The notes below the pieces were generated by a model. That model made no database searches and was not told the DNA's origin. It saw only the letters and a program-made list of their open reading frames with translations. Positions 60,056 to 64,000 of a stretch of 64,000 nucleotides of DNA are shown piece by piece (positions within the stretch are counted from its first letter, which is position 1; each line of letters opens with the position of its first letter). The translations under genes were made by a program, and so were the position numbers. Source of the stretch: Balaenoptera acutorostrata (lineage: Eukaryota; Chordata; Mammalia; Artiodactyla; Balaenopteridae); contig NC_080069.1 of NCBI RefSeq assembly GCF_949987535.1, positions 45,373,269-45,437,268 on the forward strand. The letters are read 5' to 3'.

Positions 60056-63000
60056 GCAAAACAAAAAAACCTGCTTCAACCCTCCTCCTTGATTAGATTT
60101 CCAGCTTTCATGAAGCAAAAAGAATTAGATAGTAGATTACCTTGTATTTTATTGCAAACTTTTCTGATATTTTTCTATCAGATATATTTATTACCAACTA
60201 TTTTTCTGCCATGTTGAATTGCAAATATGGGACATGCAAACTCTGCTTGTTACTACAAAAAACAAAAACAAAACTCTTTTTTAATTATATTGTTTGGTGA
60301 TCAGGAAGTGATGTTTTAATCATTTTACCTCTTAATGATAATTTATAGGCAGTTTGGTTACATTTTAGGAAATTAGATGGAGATTTGGGGTAATAATACA
60401 ATGCAATATAATTTTTTTTCTTCAGTATAATGGAAATAAGCTCCAAGTTTGTGTTTTCTGTAAGAATGTTTGATTATTATAAGCAGTTTACTGATACTAA
60501 GCAGGAGATGCCTGTATTTGATTTCACCTTTATTTGTCCCTATTTGATCCCATTAAGTGTCTCTATGAAGCCTCTGTGGGAGAGACATGAATAGGAGATA
60601 ATGCCACAGAAATCCAAGTAACAGATTAAAACATATATATAGATATGTTATAGATATAGACATAGATATATGCCTGTCATTTTCCTCAAATACCAAAGCA
60701 GAGGTTTCTTCTGAACTGGAGCATGTAAACACACAGGGTTTCCCTTTCACCTTTCTTAGCTACACAGCATCACGGTCATGCCATACCATGGTTTGCACTG
60801 TGAGCCTTGAGATAAGACACGCCAAGAAAGCTGACCTGGCTTCCTCCATACCTGAGAGCTGGCCTTAGACTGATTATTTTTCCAGCAGCCTAAAGAAAAA
60901 AGAGAAAGAGAGCATGACTGTGATTTTTTATTTCATTCTCCACCTCGCATTATGCACAGCTACCTAGACCAAGATAGTTCATCAGGACAGATTATACAGG
61001 GAGTGCTACAACACATAATGGGATGCTGATATTTATATAATGCAAACCCAATTTTACAGAAGGTAAGTTAAACCCATTTCCACAGAGAAGCTCAACAAAC
61101 AAACAAACGAACAAAAAAACCCTTTCATTTTAAACATATTTTAAAGTTCTACAAAATGTAATAAATATGTCAAATGACTTTTAAAATATCTTCTCCCCAG
61201 TTTCAAGGAGTATTTTTTAAACATTTCCGCAAGGTCTTTGGTCTGCTATGCTTTATATATTGACTGATTTTTATATGATACCATAAGCCTTAAGTTGACG
61301 TGTGAACTATAGTCTTAAATTCATCAGTACTTTCACTCGGGAACCTTGCCAATTGTCTTTTGTGCCTGGAGTCTATGTCACAGGGTATTGTGTTGTCTTT
61401 TGTTAAATGGAGAAGTGCATCTCTTACAAAATGCTTGTATGTTGTAGACAAAAGTAGGATAAACTACCTTTAAAAATGTTCAAGTTTCTATTTCCTCCTA
61501 GATTGTTTAAAATAGTTTTTGTTTATTGATTTAATTTGTTTTTAAAGTATAAGCATAAATGCTACCATTACCTTTTCAGGTGTTATAATTTTTATTTAAT
61601 GATGACAGCATAATCAAGATTTTAAAATTATCCTCCAAAATCTACACTCTTGCTTATTTCCTCAAAAGGTAGGAATAATACTAATTTTCAGAAATGTATG
61701 AGCAAGATATAAATATAAAAAATATTTCCAGGAGTCTAATTTTATAAAGGAGAAGAAACCATAACCCTGATGATATATTTGATGAAGAAAAAAACAGTAA
61801 AAATTGGAATCAGAGCATTACTTCACTGTGAGTGAATGTGTGTGTGCGTATTTGGAAGTAAACAGATGTTACCAACCCTGTGATTATCACTTGTCTGTCT
61901 GCTTCTTAAAAATAGAACATTTGCAATATTCTTGTTCTTAAGTCAGATCTTTTCAGAGAAAAGATCAAATGGAACAGAAAGAAATTTTGAAATTTGTATC
62001 TGATCCTGATCCATTTAATCTTGAGCCTAGCTACCCAGCAGCACTTTTCCCTTAAACCTGATTATCAGTAGGAAAACACTTCTTGTCAAACTACAAAGAA
62101 AATCTTTCTAAATCCAGACTCCTATGAGATCCTCTTGTTTTTAGTAAGTCAGAGAACTGGTATGATATATTTGTTTGATGTAGGATAGAGCTGTGATTTT
62201 TGTTGCTGCATTTGTTCATGTTGTGTTTATTCTCTGGAAAACAGAAGTTCCTAAATCAGTCTATGAATCTCATAATGGTTTTAGATAAGCTCCATGGAGG
62301 CTTTTATTTCAAAGAGCCTCACATTGGGTAAATAAAAATACTCTGTTCTTCATATAGAATCATTTCACAGTGTTTTTCTAGCAACAGTGAAAAGTTTGTG
62401 AGGATCCATATATCTCTGGGCCACTATCCTTCTTACAAACCATGCTTATTTGCAAAACAGCTGGAGTCTCAGGCTACGGTCAACTGTATTGGAATAGTCT
62501 GGAACACCAGAAGATAGCTCTTGCCCTTTCTGACAGCCTGAGAGGGGAGCCTCACATATGAATCTTTCAGGACAAAAGCAAGTCTTATGACCAGCCTGGG
62601 GTCTAAGCCCATAACCAGTTTTCAGTCTCTGTTAAATGATCCGCATTGCAAAATAGTTTATTGAAGTACTAAAAAATGACCAAAAAAATCAATATTTTAA
62701 TTAGTTTTAGTTGAGACAACACTGGTATCCTGTTTATGACACGGGCTATTGCATCTAGACTCTTGGACCTTTGTTTATTGCCTGCAACAAGAAGGGGTGC
62801 AATTAAATTCTGCTCCTAAAATTCCTTGCCTTCCTCCCCATGTGATTATGAGCATACATATTTCTTTTCCCCAGCCAAGTTCTCAAAGGATTTAAATGAA
62901 AAATAGCGGTGCCATGTTACACCTATGTGATCTTCACAATAGCTGAAGATGAATAGAGCTTTTTCCACTTTATCAAAGGGAGAACTGTGTGTTTTTTAAG

Positions 63001-64000
63001 TACCTGATTTTTAAGTAGTGTACTTGATTGATGTTCTTGAATTGATACTTTCAGAGCCTTGCTAGAAACCGGGGTGCATATACATCTGAGAGGAGCTCAT
63101 CAGTCCACCAGCTCCTGCAATGTGAAGCTTTCCATTTTTAGATAGAAAATGTCTGTCCTGAACCTTTGTTTTTTTCATCCCCACAGTGGATCATTTGCAC
63201 CATTCCTAGAAATATCATCTCACCTGGCATCTTTTCATTAAATGAGGGAGTGAATTTGTCAGTGTTCTCATAGAAGGCTATATTTATATTTATCAGGGGT
63301 AGCTTTTACATATTACAGGCTCCCTGCAGTACTGGGAAGGCCATGGAGAGCTGTCAGTCACCTGTGCCTCTTGCCTATTGAATTCAAACAGCTCAGAAAT
63401 GGCATTGGCCCAACCTAGAAACCAAGCATCACAGAGCAGTTCATCTCCTTTGTAAGGGTCAAGTCATGCTGATGTTTTCTTCGGTTGTGATTTATTACTA
63501 GCTGAAAACCAGTAGGATATAAAAAGAAAAAAGACATTTATTTGTCATTATTAGATGAATTTTCATGTAAAGACAGTTGTCACTGTATTTTCACATTTAA
63601 TCTCTATGCATTTATTTGTCTTGGACAAATTCAGTACTTACTACTTTTTGGCTTAAGGAGAGGAGACTTTGTAATGCTGAGATTCAGTCTGTGTTTGCTA
63701 GTTTTACTGATGACTCCTGATTTACTATTTGATGTACATTTTGCTAATCAACCATGAGAAAGTTGCAGCCAAGTTCAAGTTATCATAAGTATTTGAGATA
63801 ATCATATAATTCTATTTTGTTTTCTCTCTCTGTGTTATGATATCAAAAGTCAGTTTTTGATAAAATTTGCTCCTATGAAATTCCACGAATACACTGAACA
63901 AAGGCTATGTGTTCTTTTGACCTTATAAAATCCAATAAAGTCCTTTAAAATATATTAAAACGATAGGTTCTTCACAATCAAGGAGTAGATTCCTCATAAA
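60056..64000. other. AT-rich unique DNA to the window end
   Basis: I recognise no gene, RNA gene or named repeat. It has a TA-rich stretch (60625-60670), and a plus-strand frame of 71 codons (63542-63757) without motif. Confidence 0.5.

Overview
This window looks like mammalian nuclear DNA, most likely from a whale or dolphin (Cetacea), or at least from Whippomorpha. The key evidence is seven tRNA-derived SINEs of the CHR type. Their heads read ctTCCCTggtggcgcagtgg and carry a GGTTCGAgCC B box, and their bodies run through cgaagacccaacacagcc into AAATA-type tails. Artiodactyl-type L1 3' ends share one layout of poly(A) signal and tail. I saw no BovB or Bov-tA sequence, which argues against a ruminant. 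The DNA is AT-rich and CpG-poor apart from one block at about 25.8-26.37 kb. I found no protein-coding exon I could defend, no RNA gene, no operon and no CRISPR array. The window is intergenic or deeply intronic.

Layout. 0-10 kb: an old-type CHR SINE at 0.2-0.57 kb, an L1 3' end, a MIR, two TG microsatellites and an LTR-like repeat at 6.9-7.7 kb. 10-20 kb: a young 5'-truncated L1 (10.3 kb), a very small L1 insertion (11.6 kb), three full CHR SINEs with target-site duplications (12.9, 14.6 and 16.7 kb), a MaLR LTR (16.0-16.4 kb) and a short CHR SINE (19.4 kb). Two of these SINEs carry extra unique sequence before their final A-tail. 20-30 kb: a retrocopy of an mRNA 3' end with a clear target-site duplication (22.26-22.46 kb), an L1 fragment (23.4-24.2 kb), a GC-rich block containing the only CpG island (25.2-26.4 kb), an older L1 3' end and a well-formed LTR (29.0-29.6 kb). 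30-50 kb: mostly unique AT-rich DNA with another LTR, two L1 3' ends, several MIR/L2 relics, an LTR with a tetranucleotide expansion (43 kb) and a small hAT-type element with an 8-bp duplication (49.86-50.05 kb). 50-57 kb: one nearly full-length L1 (50436-56721) flanked by a perfect 13-bp duplication. It carries decayed ORF1 and ORF2 and is split by a CHR SINE; it sits inside an older repeat. 57-64 kb: an ancient L1 relic (58.1-60.05 kb), then unique DNA.

No gene set works together here. What the sequence records is waves of retroposition: MIR/L2 and old L1M first, then MaLR/ERVL LTRs and a hAT element, then artiodactyl L1 and CHR SINEs. The most gene-like signal is the CpG island. The clearest individual events are the 22.3-kb retrocopy and the two SINEs with possible 3' transductions. 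Repeat family names come from memory of consensus sequences and were not checked by a search.
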